The notes under the pieces are model-generated. The model saw only the letters and a list, made by a program, of their open reading frames with translations, was not told the DNA's origin and made no database searches. From positions 31,622-95,621 of the forward strand of contig CAZYBU010000008.1 in NCBI GenBank assembly GCA_964645775.1: a stretch of DNA of 64,000 nt. Direction: 5' to 3'. Every line of letters starts with the position of its first letter. Position 1 is the stretch's first letter. Below, piece after piece: positions 24,529 to 32,126 of the stretch. The stretch is from CAZYBU01 sp964645775. Its GTDB lineage: Bacteria > Spirochaetota > UBA4802 > UBA5550. The translations under genes were made by a program, and so were the position numbers.

Positions 24529-25893
24529 TCAGGCCTTTTCGGCCTCCATCTTCTCTATATCATCGAGTATCTCATTATATCGCTTCTCGTTTATAGGATA
24601 GAACCGGAGGGCCACTATAGCCAGGAGAAAGATAAAGGCCGAAATGGGCCCCAGGAGAAGCCGAATACCGAACTGCGACAGGGCGGACTGGGCCACTTCA
24701 GGAACGTATCCCACCAGGGAGAGTACACCGCCGGTGATGGCCAGGGCGATAGCCTGGCCGATCTTGATGCCGAAGGTCCAGACCCCGTAAAAGGCCCCCT
24801 CGGTCCGCTCGCCTGTGACCAGGTAGTCGTACTCCACGGCGTCCGGAACCATGGCGTAGGGCATGGCGTAGGTGAGACCCAGACCGATACCGGCCGGTAC
24901 CATCATATACGTGGCCAGGTTAACCGCCTCAATACCGAAGAGGGAGAGGTGGCCGATGAAGAATACCACGACAAGCATGCCCCCCAGAATGGCCATGCCC
25001 GATCCATAGACGAGCTTCTTACCGAGCCGTTTCGAAATAACAACGCTAAGGGGGATAGTCACCATGGCCGTCACAAGGAGAAGGACCATGGCCACGGTCG
25101 TGGCGTCCTCGGAATGGTGGATATACTTGAAGTAGTAGATGGCCACGCTCATGATTACCGTCAGGGCCGTAATGTGCAGGGTATAGGTTGCCAGGATCAG
25201 AAGATAAGGCTTGTTGCGGAAAACCTTGAGGTAGGTCTTAATAAAGTTCCCTGTGACCTCAACGTCTTTTCGTTCAGGCTCACGCACGGAGAAGAATGTA
25301 ATGAGCGCCGTTATGAGCATAACCCCTCCGAAGATGGTGCCCATGGCTGAAAAACCTATATTCCGGTCCGGGAAAAGTTTTACGATGGGAAGGGCGGCCC
25401 CGGCCGCGACTATGGTTCCGATGACAGCAAAGGCGAAACGGTATCCGTTCAGGGCTGTCCGCTCGTGAAAGTCCCGGGTAAGCTCCGGTGTCAGGGAATT
25501 GTAGGGGATGTTAACCGCCGTGTAAGTTGTATTGAGCAGCATAAAGGCAAGAAGTCCCCACACGAAAAGGGCCGCCTGGGTGTCGAGCTGGGGATTGGTG
25601 AACATGATAATCGTCGCTATGAAAAGGGGAAATGATCCGAAGAGAAGCCAGGGGCGGCGGCGGCCCCAGCGGGTCTTTGTGCGGTCCGAAAGGTATCCCG
25701 CCACCGGGTCAGTGACCGCGTCCCATATTTTCCCCAGGGCGATAATAACACCCGCAAGACCGGCCGCGATACCGACCGTGTCGGTCAGGTAATTCATGAG
25801 CCACAGACCAACAGCCGTGAAAAAGAGGTTGCCACCCAGGTCGCAGACCCCGTACCCCATTTTTACGCCCACAGAAAGTTTTCCCTGTTCCAT
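24529..25893 (-). CDS. MFS transporter, glycoside-pentoside-hexuronide:cation symporter type
   Basis: 454 residues, about 12 membrane helices. The family signature DAVTDPVAGYLSDRTKTRWGRRRPWLL lies after helix 2, and LTYAMPYAMVPDAVEYDYL is the typical GPH motif in the second half. It imports a sugar, glycoside or related conjugate with a cation. It is the first gene of the operon with the sulfatase and Gfo/Idh enzyme, so a sulfated glycoside or a product of it is a plausible substrate. Confidence 0.92.
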   Translation of the reverse strand: MEQGKLSVGVKMGYGVCDLGGNLFFTAVGLWLMNYLTDTVGIAAGLAGVIIALGKIWDAVTDPVAGYLSDRTKTRWGRRRPWLLFGSFPLFIATIIMFTNPQLDTQAALFVWGLLAFMLLNTTYTAVNIPYNSLTPELTRDFHERTALNGYRFAFAVIGTIVAAGAALPIVKLFPDRNIGFSAMGTIFGGVMLITALITFFSVREPERKDVEVTGNFIKTYLKVFRNKPYLLILATYTLHITALTVIMSVAIYYFKYIHHSEDATTVAMVLLLVTAMVTIPLSVVISKRLGKKLVYGSGMAILGGMLVVVFFIGHLSLFGIEAVNLATYMMVPAGIGLGLTYAMPYAMVPDAVEYDYLVTGERTEGAFYGVWTFGIKIGQAIALAITGGVLSLVGYVPEVAQSALSQFGIRLLLGPISAFIFLLAIVALRFYPINEKRYNEILDDIEKMEAEKA

Positions 25894-26015
25894 AGCACCA
25901 TCCTGCGAAGTGATATTAATAACCGCTGGTTACCCTACAGGATGCGTCCGGGTAAGGCAATACAATTATTGATTTCTATATCAATTACGTAGAGGGCTTT
26001 TTCAGGTAACAGATA

Positions 26016-26030
26016 CCCGACTTCGTCGGG
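26016..26030. other. Short hairpin CCCGAC-TTC-GTCGGG
   Basis: A perfect 6-base stem with a 3-base loop in the AT-rich intergenic region 25,894-26,103. It is followed by GAATTCG rather than a T-run, so it is not a classic terminator. It resembles the hairpin cores at 14,480 and 30,871 in having a TTC loop and GGGAA after the stem. Confidence 0.4.
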
Positions 26031-26103
26031 AATTCGTCGAAACCGCCCGGTTCCCGATATTCCAGGAATAAAAAAACAAAAAGTTGGTTTTTAATCTTTG
26101 CGA

Positions 26104-26328
26104 CTATAGCAAATCATGGATGCTGCCCGGCAAGGATGCCGCAGTGTCCAGCTCTATTCTCAGGGCATCATCCAGCCTCGATAACCTGTCCATGGAAAGG
26201 GAGCCAATGAAATCCGTTAAAGCGCCTTTGGCTATACTGATCAATTCATCACAGCAGATACAGCTTTCATGCTTTAATCCATCCTCCACGCCAACAGGAA
26301 AACCACATCTGTAACAATAAATTTTCAT
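26104..26328 (-). CDS. Small zinc-knuckle protein
   Basis: 74 residues. Two CxxC pairs (YCYRCGF and CICCDE) are spaced about 16 residues apart, which suggests one zinc site. The remainder is helical and acidic (MDRLSRLDDALRIELD). GGAGG precedes the ATG with only 2 bases of spacing. I do not recognise the family. It is divergent from the molbindin-like gene. Confidence 0.65.
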   Translation of the reverse strand: MKIYCYRCGFPVGVEDGLKHESCICCDELISIAKGALTDFIGSLSMDRLSRLDDALRIELDTAASLPGSIHDLL

Positions 26329-26390
26329 TGCCTCCAGGAAAACGCTATGTTAAAGGAAATCCCTGGCAACAAAATGAGAACAAGGCCGTC

Positions 26391-26603
26391 ATGAAGATAA
26401 GCGCGAGAAATCAGATAAAGGGTACAGTCAGGAAAATCATCCACGGCTCCGTGAATACCGAGGTGGTCATTGAAATCGCCGATGGTACGGAGATTATTTC
26501 CATTATAACAAAGGAATCGGCCGATCGCATGGACCTTTCGGAAGGCATGGAGGTCTTCGCCGTGGTCAAGGCCTCCAACGTGATGATCGCAGTTGAGGAC
26601 TGA
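26391..26603 (+). CDS. Molybdenum-pterin-binding protein (Mop/TOBE domain)
   Basis: 70 residues from MKISARNQIKGTVRKI, matching a stand-alone Mop (molbindin). The motif SARNQIKG near the N terminus, VVIEIADGTEIISIITKES and VFAVVKASNVMIA fit the TOBE/Mop fold, which binds molybdate or tungstate oxyanions for storage. The start was chosen because homologous Mop proteins begin here and AAGG lies upstream. No modABC genes are nearby. Confidence 0.9.
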   Translation: MKISARNQIKGTVRKIIHGSVNTEVVIEIADGTEIISIITKESADRMDLSEGMEVFAVVKASNVMIAVED

Positions 26604-26615
26604 CATCCAGGTGGT

Positions 26616-26631
26616 ACCGATAACTATCGGC
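26616..26631. repeat. Near-palindrome ACCGATAACTATCGGC at gene end
   Basis: Twelve bases after the stop codon of the molbindin gene and 35 bases before the CPBP gene. Same core as the copies at 9,234, 20,456 and 24,510. Confidence 0.85.
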
Positions 26632-26665
26632 ACCCTCTATCAAATTTAGACTCATAAGGAGCCTT

Positions 26666-27406
26666 ATGGACACGATAATAACTCTTTCAGAGTTTTTAGT
26701 ACGCATATCTCCGGGAGCTATACTCCTTATTCTCGCCTTCATTATCGCCAGGCCGGGTCCCATGGGGAGAATCGCTCTCTATATTTTGGCCTTTATCCTC
26801 ATGCGGGACGCCATGACTCCCCTTAAACTCTGGACCTTCGGGAGAGAAGGATTTTTCTGGCTACGATTTTCCGATAATCCCTGGTTCCTTCTCCTCTTCG
26901 GGGCCGGAAGCGCTCTTTTAATGACAGGATTTTACCTTGCGGACCGTGAGAACAGGGATAAGGTGACCTTTTTCCGGGGAAACCGGGCCGCGGGTATAGT
27001 TATCGGTATACTGGGCGGCCTGGCCGCGGCTGCCCCCCTTCTTATCATCTATACACAGGTTGACATTTCTGTAAGAGGAGGTGCTGTCTCCACGGCTCTT
27101 CTTGTTCCAACTCTGTTCTTAGCCCTGACCGGCAACTTCTTTGAAGAGGGTCTCTTTCGAGGATACCTTCTGGGCCACCTGCAGACCTACCTGCCGGGCT
27201 GGAGGGCTGCCGTGGCGTCGGGTGTCATCTTCTCGCTCTGCCACATGTTCCTGGCCCTTACGGTCACGAACGTGGGGGCGCCCCTTCTGGTTTTCGCCCT
27301 CTGGGAGGGTATCATCTGCGGGCTGGTTGCCCTCCGGTACGGGATCATTCCCGCGACCCTGAGCCACGGAGGGGCCGTTTTTCTGCTGGCCTCGGGTCTC
27401 ATATAA
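26666..27406 (+). CDS. CPBP-family intramembrane metalloprotease (CAAX-type)
   Basis: 246 residues with about seven hydrophobic segments. The ABI/CPBP motifs are present: FEEGLFRGYLLGHLQ (motif 1, EExxxR), SGVIFSLCHMFLAL (motif 2, FxxxH) and a final ATLSHGGAVFLL. Family members are membrane proteases or scaffold proteins, some for bacteriocin self-immunity. It heads a short plus-strand run of unrelated small genes. AAGGAG precedes the ATG. Confidence 0.9.
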   Translation: MDTIITLSEFLVRISPGAILLILAFIIARPGPMGRIALYILAFILMRDAMTPLKLWTFGREGFFWLRFSDNPWFLLLFGAGSALLMTGFYLADRENRDKVTFFRGNRAAGIVIGILGGLAAAAPLLIIYTQVDISVRGGAVSTALLVPTLFLALTGNFFEEGLFRGYLLGHLQTYLPGWRAAVASGVIFSLCHMFLALTVTNVGAPLLVFALWEGIICGLVALRYGIIPATLSHGGAVFLLASGLI

Positions 27407-27449
27407 TGTATTGTTATCAATAATCATCCTGTCCCTGTGAGGTGAATCC

Positions 27450-27845
27450 ATGAAAACCCTGCGTATCGCCCTTATAACGATCCTCTTGTTCACCGGCCTG
27501 GGCGCCCTCTCGGGCGGATACACTCTCATGCTCGATCCCACGGGAGGGGAGATGGGTCTTTCCATGAACATCCTGGCCGATTCCCCCTTCCGGGACTTTC
27601 TTGTTCCAGGCATCGTTCTTTTTTCCGTAAACGGCATCGGTTCCCTGGCCGGCGGACTTCTGGGCGTCATCCGCAACCGCCTCTTTCCCCTGGCGGGTAT
27701 GGCCCTCGGACTTTTTCTCATGGCATGGATCGTTATCCAGGCCTGGTGGATCGGTCTCCACTGGCTCCATCTCCTCTACGGAACCATCGGCCTGATTGAA
27801 TTCTTTGCGGCATTTTTCATAGAACGGGACTTTCGGAGAGGATAA
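27450..27845 (+). CDS. Hypothetical four-helix membrane protein
   Basis: 131 residues with four hydrophobic segments (TLRIALITILLFTGLGAL, FLVPGIVLFSVNGIGSLAGGLL, MALGLFLMAWIVIQAWWIG, LLYGTIGLIEFFAAFF). The arrangement resembles small uncharacterised inner-membrane proteins near acetyltransferases and CPBP proteases. TGTGAGGTGAATCC precedes the ATG. No function can be assigned. Confidence 0.75.
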   Translation: MKTLRIALITILLFTGLGALSGGYTLMLDPTGGEMGLSMNILADSPFRDFLVPGIVLFSVNGIGSLAGGLLGVIRNRLFPLAGMALGLFLMAWIVIQAWWIGLHWLHLLYGTIGLIEFFAAFFIERDFRRG

Positions 27846-27886
27846 CCCGGAGGCTTGAACAATCCCCCTGATAAAGGAGAATCTCC

Positions 27887-28393
27887 ATGGAGAGCGTTAT
27901 ACGGCCCGAACAACCGGAAGACCGGTCCCACATATTCAAGATCCATGAATCGGCCTTTAACCAGGACAATGAAAGCCGGCTGGTCGACGCACTGAGGAAG
28001 GGTAAGACCTGGATACCGGACTTATCCCTCGTGGCGGAGATCAACGGCAAGGTGGCGGGGCATGTTCTCTTCTCCCGCATATCCATCGGTCAAACGACTT
28101 CCCTGGCCCTGGCTCCCGTAGGCGTGGCTCCAGGTTACCAGGGAAGGGGCCTGGGTGACAAACTGATTCGTGCTGGCCTGGAAAAGGCCCGGGAGATGAG
28201 GTTCGGCTCGGTCATCGTGCTGGGTCATCCGGAATATTATCCCCGGTTCGGGTTCAAACCTGCATCGAAATGGGGCCTTACTTGTCCGTTCACCATCCCG
28301 GACGACGCCTTCATGGCACTGGAACTTAAACCGGGGGCTCTTAAGCGCGTTAAGGGCACGGTGAGGTATCCTGCCCCCTTTAAAGACATTTAA
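27887..28393 (+). CDS. GNAT-family N-acetyltransferase (YhbS-like)
   Basis: 168 residues. The acetyl-CoA-binding motif A is LALAPVGVAPGYQGRGLGDKL. The end pattern GHPEYYPRFGFKPASKWGL and FMALELKPGAL matches the YhbS group. It acetylates a small molecule or protein of unknown identity. AAAGGAG precedes the ATG. Confidence 0.92.
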   Translation: MESVIRPEQPEDRSHIFKIHESAFNQDNESRLVDALRKGKTWIPDLSLVAEINGKVAGHVLFSRISIGQTTSLALAPVGVAPGYQGRGLGDKLIRAGLEKAREMRFGSVIVLGHPEYYPRFGFKPASKWGLTCPFTIPDDAFMALELKPGALKRVKGTVRYPAPFKDI

Positions 28394-28414
28394 TACCGTT
28401 ACCTGGACCTGTTT

Positions 28415-28993
28415 ATGAAAATACTGATCATTAACGCCAGCCCGAGAAAAAAGGGTGTTACACGCCAGGCACTTGAACGGTTGAGGGAAGGCCTGGCAAA
28501 CCATACTGTTGAATGGCATGACATACACAGGCTCTCCATCCGGCCCTGTACCGGCTGCCTGAAGTGCAGACCCGGCGGAGAGTGCGTTCTCAAAGAGGAT
28601 GACGGGCACCTCATGGCCGGGAAGATCCGGTGGGCCGACCTGATAGTTATCGGTTCCCCTGTTTACTGGGGCAACATCCCGGGCACCCTGAAGATACTCT
28701 TTGACCGGAACGTCCCCCTCTTTGAGGAGGTGGAGGCGGGCCCCATGAATCGAATACCGGAACCGCGCCTCAGGGGTAAGGAAGCGATAACTATCAGCAG
28801 CTGTGGTTCCCGGTTTCCCTTCAGTCTTCTTCCCTCTCAGGCTGGAGGGACCGTTCAGGCGTTGAAAACCATACTCCGGTCAGGTGGGATCAGAATCCGG
28901 AAGAATCTGATCATCTCGGATTCTTACAGGTTCAATAACAAGAAGGACAATTGGTTCAGTAAAATCGACCGTATGGCGGGGAAGATCAGGTAG
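28415..28993 (+). CDS. NADPH-dependent FMN reductase / flavodoxin-like iron-sulfur flavoprotein
   Basis: 192 residues. LIINASPRKKGVTRQAL is the phosphate-binding loop, PCTGCLKCRPGGECVLKEDD is a Cys-rich stretch typical of this group, and LIVIGSPVYWGNIPGTLKILFDR is the flavin-binding loop. It is a quinone- or electron-transfer-type flavoprotein. Two copies of the GATA(AC/GT)TATC core lie inside the gene, at 28,642-28,651 and 28,786-28,795. Confidence 0.9.
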   Translation: MKILIINASPRKKGVTRQALERLREGLANHTVEWHDIHRLSIRPCTGCLKCRPGGECVLKEDDGHLMAGKIRWADLIVIGSPVYWGNIPGTLKILFDRNVPLFEEVEAGPMNRIPEPRLRGKEAITISSCGSRFPFSLLPSQAGGTVQALKTILRSGGIRIRKNLIISDSYRFNNKKDNWFSKIDRMAGKIR

Positions 28994-29013
28994 AGAAACC
29001 GGAACGCGGTACG

Positions 29014-29154
29014 TCAGGATACCTCTTCCACGTTATCCTGGATATATTTATCAAATTCCTCTTCGGACATTTTGCCCTTATAAAGAGGCCAGAGACTCTC
29101 CTTAAGTTCTTCCATGGTAGAGAATTTCGCCCCATCTATCTTATATTTTCCCAT
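29014..29154 (-). CDS. Small hypothetical protein, 46 residues
   Basis: An ATG at 29,154 opens a frame to TGA at 29,014-29,016. The product is 46 residues, acidic, ordered-looking and rich in K/E with aromatics (YKIDGAKFSTMEELKESLWP, then MSEEEFDKYIQDNVEEV). The composition and codon use look genuine. The ribosome site is weak (TTGGATACTG). I do not recognise a family. Confidence 0.5.
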   Translation of the reverse strand: MGKYKIDGAKFSTMEELKESLWPLYKGKMSEEEFDKYIQDNVEEVS

Positions 29155-29273
29155 AATCAGTATCCAATAACGTTAGACTGACAATTTAATATATCCTTGT
29201 CCCTTACGAATGAAAATACAATATATAACCAGATTTGTAAAGCACAGGTAAGCTTTTAGATGTGAGATTTTTG

Positions 29274-29675
29274 TTAATTTCCGGGTCGGGCCGTTTTTAC
29301 CCGGTTACGGCCCGCTTCCTTTGCAGCGTAAAGGACTTTATCAGCGATTGCCACAAGTCTATCCGCCTTTCCCGAATCATCGGGAATCATGGTCGCTGTT
29401 CCCAGGCTGATGGTAATATATTCGGAAACGATGGGCGTATCCTCAAGACCCTTCAGGTCCTTTATGATACCCGTAAGCTTTATGCCATCCATCCCCGGCA
29501 GATTAATATCCATAAGAATACAGTCCAGGGGAGACGCGGCCCGGGTCATTTCATGGATCAGGGCCAGGGCCTCTTCAGGAGAACGAACACCTTTCAGTTC
29601 TCCATACTGGTTCCCCAGTGTCTCTTTAAGAGAATCATGGACTGTGTCGGAATCATCAATTACAAGGATATTCAT
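29274..29675 (-). pseudogene. REC-GGDEF response regulator with internal deletion
   Basis: 133 residues from MNILVIDDSDTVHDS. Residues 1-80 are a receiver domain (DD pair, ILMDINLPGMDG with the phospho-Asp). The text then jumps from DTPIV straight to the last part of a GGDEF domain (ITISLGTAT, then IADKVLYAAKEAGRNRV). The end of REC and the GGDEF catalytic loop are missing, though the frame is kept. It cannot be a diguanylate cyclase. It is either a real internal deletion or an assembly collapse. Compare the intact cyclase at 32,116. Confidence 0.8.
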
Positions 29676-29992
29676 ACGAAAAATTGTTTCCCCGTTGCTA
29701 TTAATTGACAAACGATACACTTTTGCATGTCACGCATTTACGACCATTATAATGTCAGGCCCCCGCAGGCAATAGTATTTTTTTACCCAATTATTGACCG
29801 GCACCTGACTCCGGCAAGGTAACAAGTCTTGCCTGTCGTATCCTGATAAGCTTTAATGCCCGAAACCCGGTTCTGTTAATCCAGGTATTTTCTCAGAGCA
29901 TTAAACGTTTACAGGACCTCTACTGCAAAGGGTATCCTGCGTACCGCATTACTACAACTTTTCTTAACGCGCAGCTGTCATCCGAGACATCC
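29676..29992. other. Intergenic region without recognisable gene
   Basis: 317 bases. I see no frame with good coding character, no tRNA-like structure and no clear terminator. Confidence 0.5.
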
Positions 29993-30763
29993 TCACGAAA
30001 GAGATTTCACCCGTTCAAGCAGTTTCTCATAATGACTCCCCTTCCAGTATATCTTACCGCATTCCCGGCATCTGAAAAACTCCCTGCACCAGGAGGCTAC
30101 ACCGGGAGGCACTCTTTCCAGCGCCTTTTCGGTTTCCATTCTTTCAATAATCCCGTTACATTCCATGCAGCGGGAAAAGGGATCGATACAATTACGAAAC
30201 TGCAATCTCTCCATAATCTCGCGAAGCTGCTTATCCGGATCACGGTTTCTCACGTACAGTCCCCTGTCAACGATACGTCTCATGAGAAGCCCACGATCCC
30301 GTGTCAAAAGAACCCTCCTCTCGCGGTGGGAGACATCCGCCAGTTCTGGATCATCTCTTTCTGGAGAATAATCCGTGTCAAATCCCAGAAGACGCAGGTA
30401 TCTTGCAAGGGGTCTGAGATGAACGTCACACACAAACCTGGGATCGCGCAGGGGCCCCTGCCACCGGGGCGTCATGCCGGACACGTCAAACCGTTCAAAA
30501 ACAGGATAAACGCTTATACGATCATTATGCCGGAGAATATAATCAAAATCGACCGGTTCGCCGTTTACCAGGATCATGTCAACTTCAACATGGGGGACCC
30601 CGGTCGATTCTATCAGGTCCTTGACGGATCTCCTTTCCGGAAACTCGACCTGAAACTCCTGTTTTCTTCTGTGGACCGGGAGAAAATCATTCAGTTCCTC
30701 GTACATCCTCACAGAGACCTGGAATATTTCGTCACCGTTTTTACACATGGCACCTTCCATCAT
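29993..30763 (-). CDS. Mut7-C RNase domain protein with ubiquitin-like N-terminal domain
   Basis: 256 residues. Residues 10-95 resemble the Mut7-C ubiquitin-like/MoaD-type domain (IFQVSVRMYEELNDFLP, VNGEPVDFDYILRHNDRISVYP). The rest is Mut7-C: FVCDVHLRPLARYLRLLGFD, LLTRDRGLL, and a zinc ribbon with CMECNG and FRCRECGKIYWKGSHY. The PIN-like Asp residues (CDVH, LLTRD) suggest nuclease activity, but family members are poorly characterised. The start could also be the Met at residue 6, which has AAGG upstream. Confidence 0.9.
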   Translation of the reverse strand: MMEGAMCKNGDEIFQVSVRMYEELNDFLPVHRRKQEFQVEFPERRSVKDLIESTGVPHVEVDMILVNGEPVDFDYILRHNDRISVYPVFERFDVSGMTPRWQGPLRDPRFVCDVHLRPLARYLRLLGFDTDYSPERDDPELADVSHRERRVLLTRDRGLLMRRIVDRGLYVRNRDPDKQLREIMERLQFRNCIDPFSRCMECNGIIERMETEKALERVPPGVASWCREFFRCRECGKIYWKGSHYEKLLERVKSLS

Positions 30764-30870
30764 CCCGGCTTGAATCGTCTCGTAAAGTGCTTTACATCGA
30801 TTATTATTTCTGACAATAGCCGGGTATATGACTACTGCTGCGGCACAACAATAATTAATCTAATATCTCA

Positions 30871-30942
30871 GCCGCCTTCGGCGGCGGGAACGGACATCTC
30901 ACATTAATACTTAATACTTTTTTTATTTGCACTTAAAAGCAT
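30871..30942. repeat. Intergenic hairpin plus ATTTGCACTTAAAAGCAT element, copy B
   Basis: A GCCGCC-TTC-GGCGGC hairpin at 30,871-30,885 is followed by GGGAA, then ATTTGCACTTAAAAGCAT at 30,925-30,942. The similarity to copy A at 14,460-14,528 continues for about 30 bases (AATTAC and ATAC blocks). It lies between the divergent Mut7-C and GNAT-like genes. Confidence 0.65.
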
Positions 30943-30989
30943 CCTGGAAACAATTACCGTGAACGAATACATGTAATCAGGAACATCCT

Positions 30990-32126
30990 ATGGGAAATGA
31001 ACACATCCAAATTGAGGAATCCTCCAGACCGCGGGGTCATTTTTACCGAACCTTCCGTGACCTTCCAAAAAAAATCTACAGGTCATCCCCCTATTTCGTC
31101 CCCTGGCTCAATTATGACATGAAGTCGATCCTGACCCGACGGCATCCTCTCTTTGAGCACACGGATGCACTCTTTCTCCTGGCCCGGAGAGGCAAACGGG
31201 CCGTGGGTCGCATCATGGTTTTTGATAACAGCCGTTATAACAGGACTCACGAGACCCGGGCCGCCCACTTTTTCTTCCTCGACCTGGAAAATGATATGGA
31301 GATCCTGGAGTCCCTTTTTAATAAAGCGAGCGACTGGGCCCGTGAACGGAAACTGGATATCATCCTGGGTCCCATGGGTTTCGGCGGTGTAACCGGGGGC
31401 GGCATCCTTGTAGAGGGTTTTGAAGAGCGTTGCGCCATGAACATGATGGGCTACAACCATCCTTATTACCCGGACCTCATGGAGAGATACGGTTTCGAAA
31501 AATTTCTGGACCTCCACTCCTTTTACCTGAGTGTTCCCGATTTTAAACTTCCTGAACAGATTCATGTGGCGGCACGAGCCCTTCTCGATAAGGGAGATTT
31601 CGGTGTGAAAGTTTTTCACAGCAAAAAAGACATGTGGATGATCGCACCCCGTATAATCGAATTATACAAAGAGACCCTGGGGCATCATCCGGAAAACTAC
31701 CTAATGTCCGAAAGTGAACTTCAGCTCCTGGCAAAGGACATTATCACCACAGCGGACCCGGAACTTATTAAGATACTGACCTATCACGATAAAGTAATCG
31801 GTTTCCTTTTCGCCTTCCATGACCTGTCCAGGGCCCTCCGGAAATCGAGAGGAAGGCTGACACCCCTTTCTATTGTCAGGATTATCCGGGAATATAAAAA
31901 GACGGACCGGGTCCTTATAAACGGCATAGGCATTCTACCGGAATACCAGGGTTTGGGAGGAAACGCCCTCCTCTATAGCGAACTGGAGAAGACCATAAAG
32001 GGTAAGGGTTTCCGGCACGCCGAGATGGTCCTCGTGGCGGAGACAACGGCCCGTATGCTCTCAAATGTTGAAACTCTTAAAGGTGAAAGCCTTAAAGTAC
32101 ACAGAATATTCCAGCTTAAACTCTGA
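30990..32126 (+). CDS. Large GNAT-like acyltransferase-fold protein
   Basis: 378 residues. The opening PKKIYRSSPYFVPWLNYDMKS and the middle GPMGFGGVTGGGILVEGFEE match a family of about 370-residue GNAT-related proteins of unknown function. A C-terminal GNAT-like motif (GIGILPEYQGLGGNALLYSELE) supports acyl-CoA binding. The 3' end overlaps the convergent diguanylate cyclase gene by 11 bases. The substrate is unknown. Confidence 0.8.
   Translation: MGNEHIQIEESSRPRGHFYRTFRDLPKKIYRSSPYFVPWLNYDMKSILTRRHPLFEHTDALFLLARRGKRAVGRIMVFDNSRYNRTHETRAAHFFFLDLENDMEILESLFNKASDWARERKLDIILGPMGFGGVTGGGILVEGFEERCAMNMMGYNHPYYPDLMERYGFEKFLDLHSFYLSVPDFKLPEQIHVAARALLDKGDFGVKVFHSKKDMWMIAPRIIELYKETLGHHPENYLMSESELQLLAKDIITTADPELIKILTYHDKVIGFLFAFHDLSRALRKSRGRLTPLSIVRIIREYKKTDRVLINGIGILPEYQGLGGNALLYSELEKTIKGKGFRHAEMVLVAETTARMLSNVETLKGESLKVHRIFQLKL

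Noticed and set aside
26016..26030. Hairpin as a rho-independent terminator
   Set aside because: The stem is strong, but no T-run follows on either strand.
26996..27010. TATAGTTATCGGTAT in the CPBP gene as a full motif copy
   Set aside because: It matches 9 of 10 core bases; it was left out of the count of exact copies, although it encodes the same IVIG as two exact copies.
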